The notes beneath the pieces were generated by a model. The model did not search any database. It was not told where the DNA came from and saw only the letters and a program-made list of their open reading frames with translations. Positions 33,497 to 33,558 of a stretch of 33,558 nucleotides of DNA are shown here, piece by piece (the first letter of the stretch is position 1; each line of letters opens with the position of its first letter). The position numbers were made by a program, and so were the translations under genes. Source of the DNA: Chromera velia (lineage: Eukaryota > Sar > Chromeraceae); NCBI GenBank assembly GCA_018398765.1, contig JAHBMJ010003752.1:65565-99122 (forward strand), given 5' to 3'.

Positions 33497-33558
33497 CTGT
33501 AAACAAATGATCGAGTCTAGAGGGATTCAATCGGTCTCATCTCTCACAAAAAAAAGAC

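Overview
This is nuclear DNA from a eukaryote: most genes are split by GT-AG introns, there is a polyubiquitin gene, and repeats are abundant. Together with the D16/S22 ubiquitin variant, short pyrimidine-bounded introns, many CA/GA/GACA microsatellites and a mix of GC-rich genic blocks with AT-rich islands, this suggests a protist, perhaps an alveolate such as a chromerid alga. No ribosomal or organelle marker fixes the lineage. The window starts with a poly-G run and has a 5-N gap at 21056-21060, so it looks like a draft scaffold.

Layout. 1-850: repeat-rich GC-rich leader. 857-2229 (+): polyubiquitin of six head-to-tail units, the first with a 1-nt deletion. 3130-7955 (+): a decayed, 5'-truncated non-LTR retrotransposon. 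Its reverse-transcriptase frame is split by a 2.67-kb element (3492-6161) with terminal inverted repeats and a 6-bp target duplication. That element carries two opposed gene relics: (-) a basic protein with a PIP-box followed in frame by an OTU cysteine protease, and (+) an unrecognised protein. Each is broken only by in-frame stops. 8270-10200: microsatellites and minisatellites. 10626-13537 (+): a spliced gene for a protein with a UBZ4-like C2HC finger and a C-terminal PPPDE cysteine-peptidase domain. 13560-17060: a partial tandem duplication around a nearby spliced gene with a basic nuclear-localisation-like motif. 17535-17900: a 128-bp tandem repeat. 18880-20240: an AT-rich stretch with no convincing gene.

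20340-33496 (-): one very large gene, about 2,700 codons, for a THADA/Trm732-family (DUF2428) HEAT-repeat protein. I could trace 12 exons whose phases agree at every junction, plus a less certain terminal exon; the 5' end may lie outside the window. In animals and yeast this family partners the Trm7/FTSJ1 tRNA 2'-O-methyltransferase.

Three unrelated loci have a ubiquitin theme (polyubiquitin, OTU protease in a transposon, UBZ-like plus PPPDE protein). Nothing in the sequence shows that they work together. The most novel item is the OTU/PIP-box transposon.
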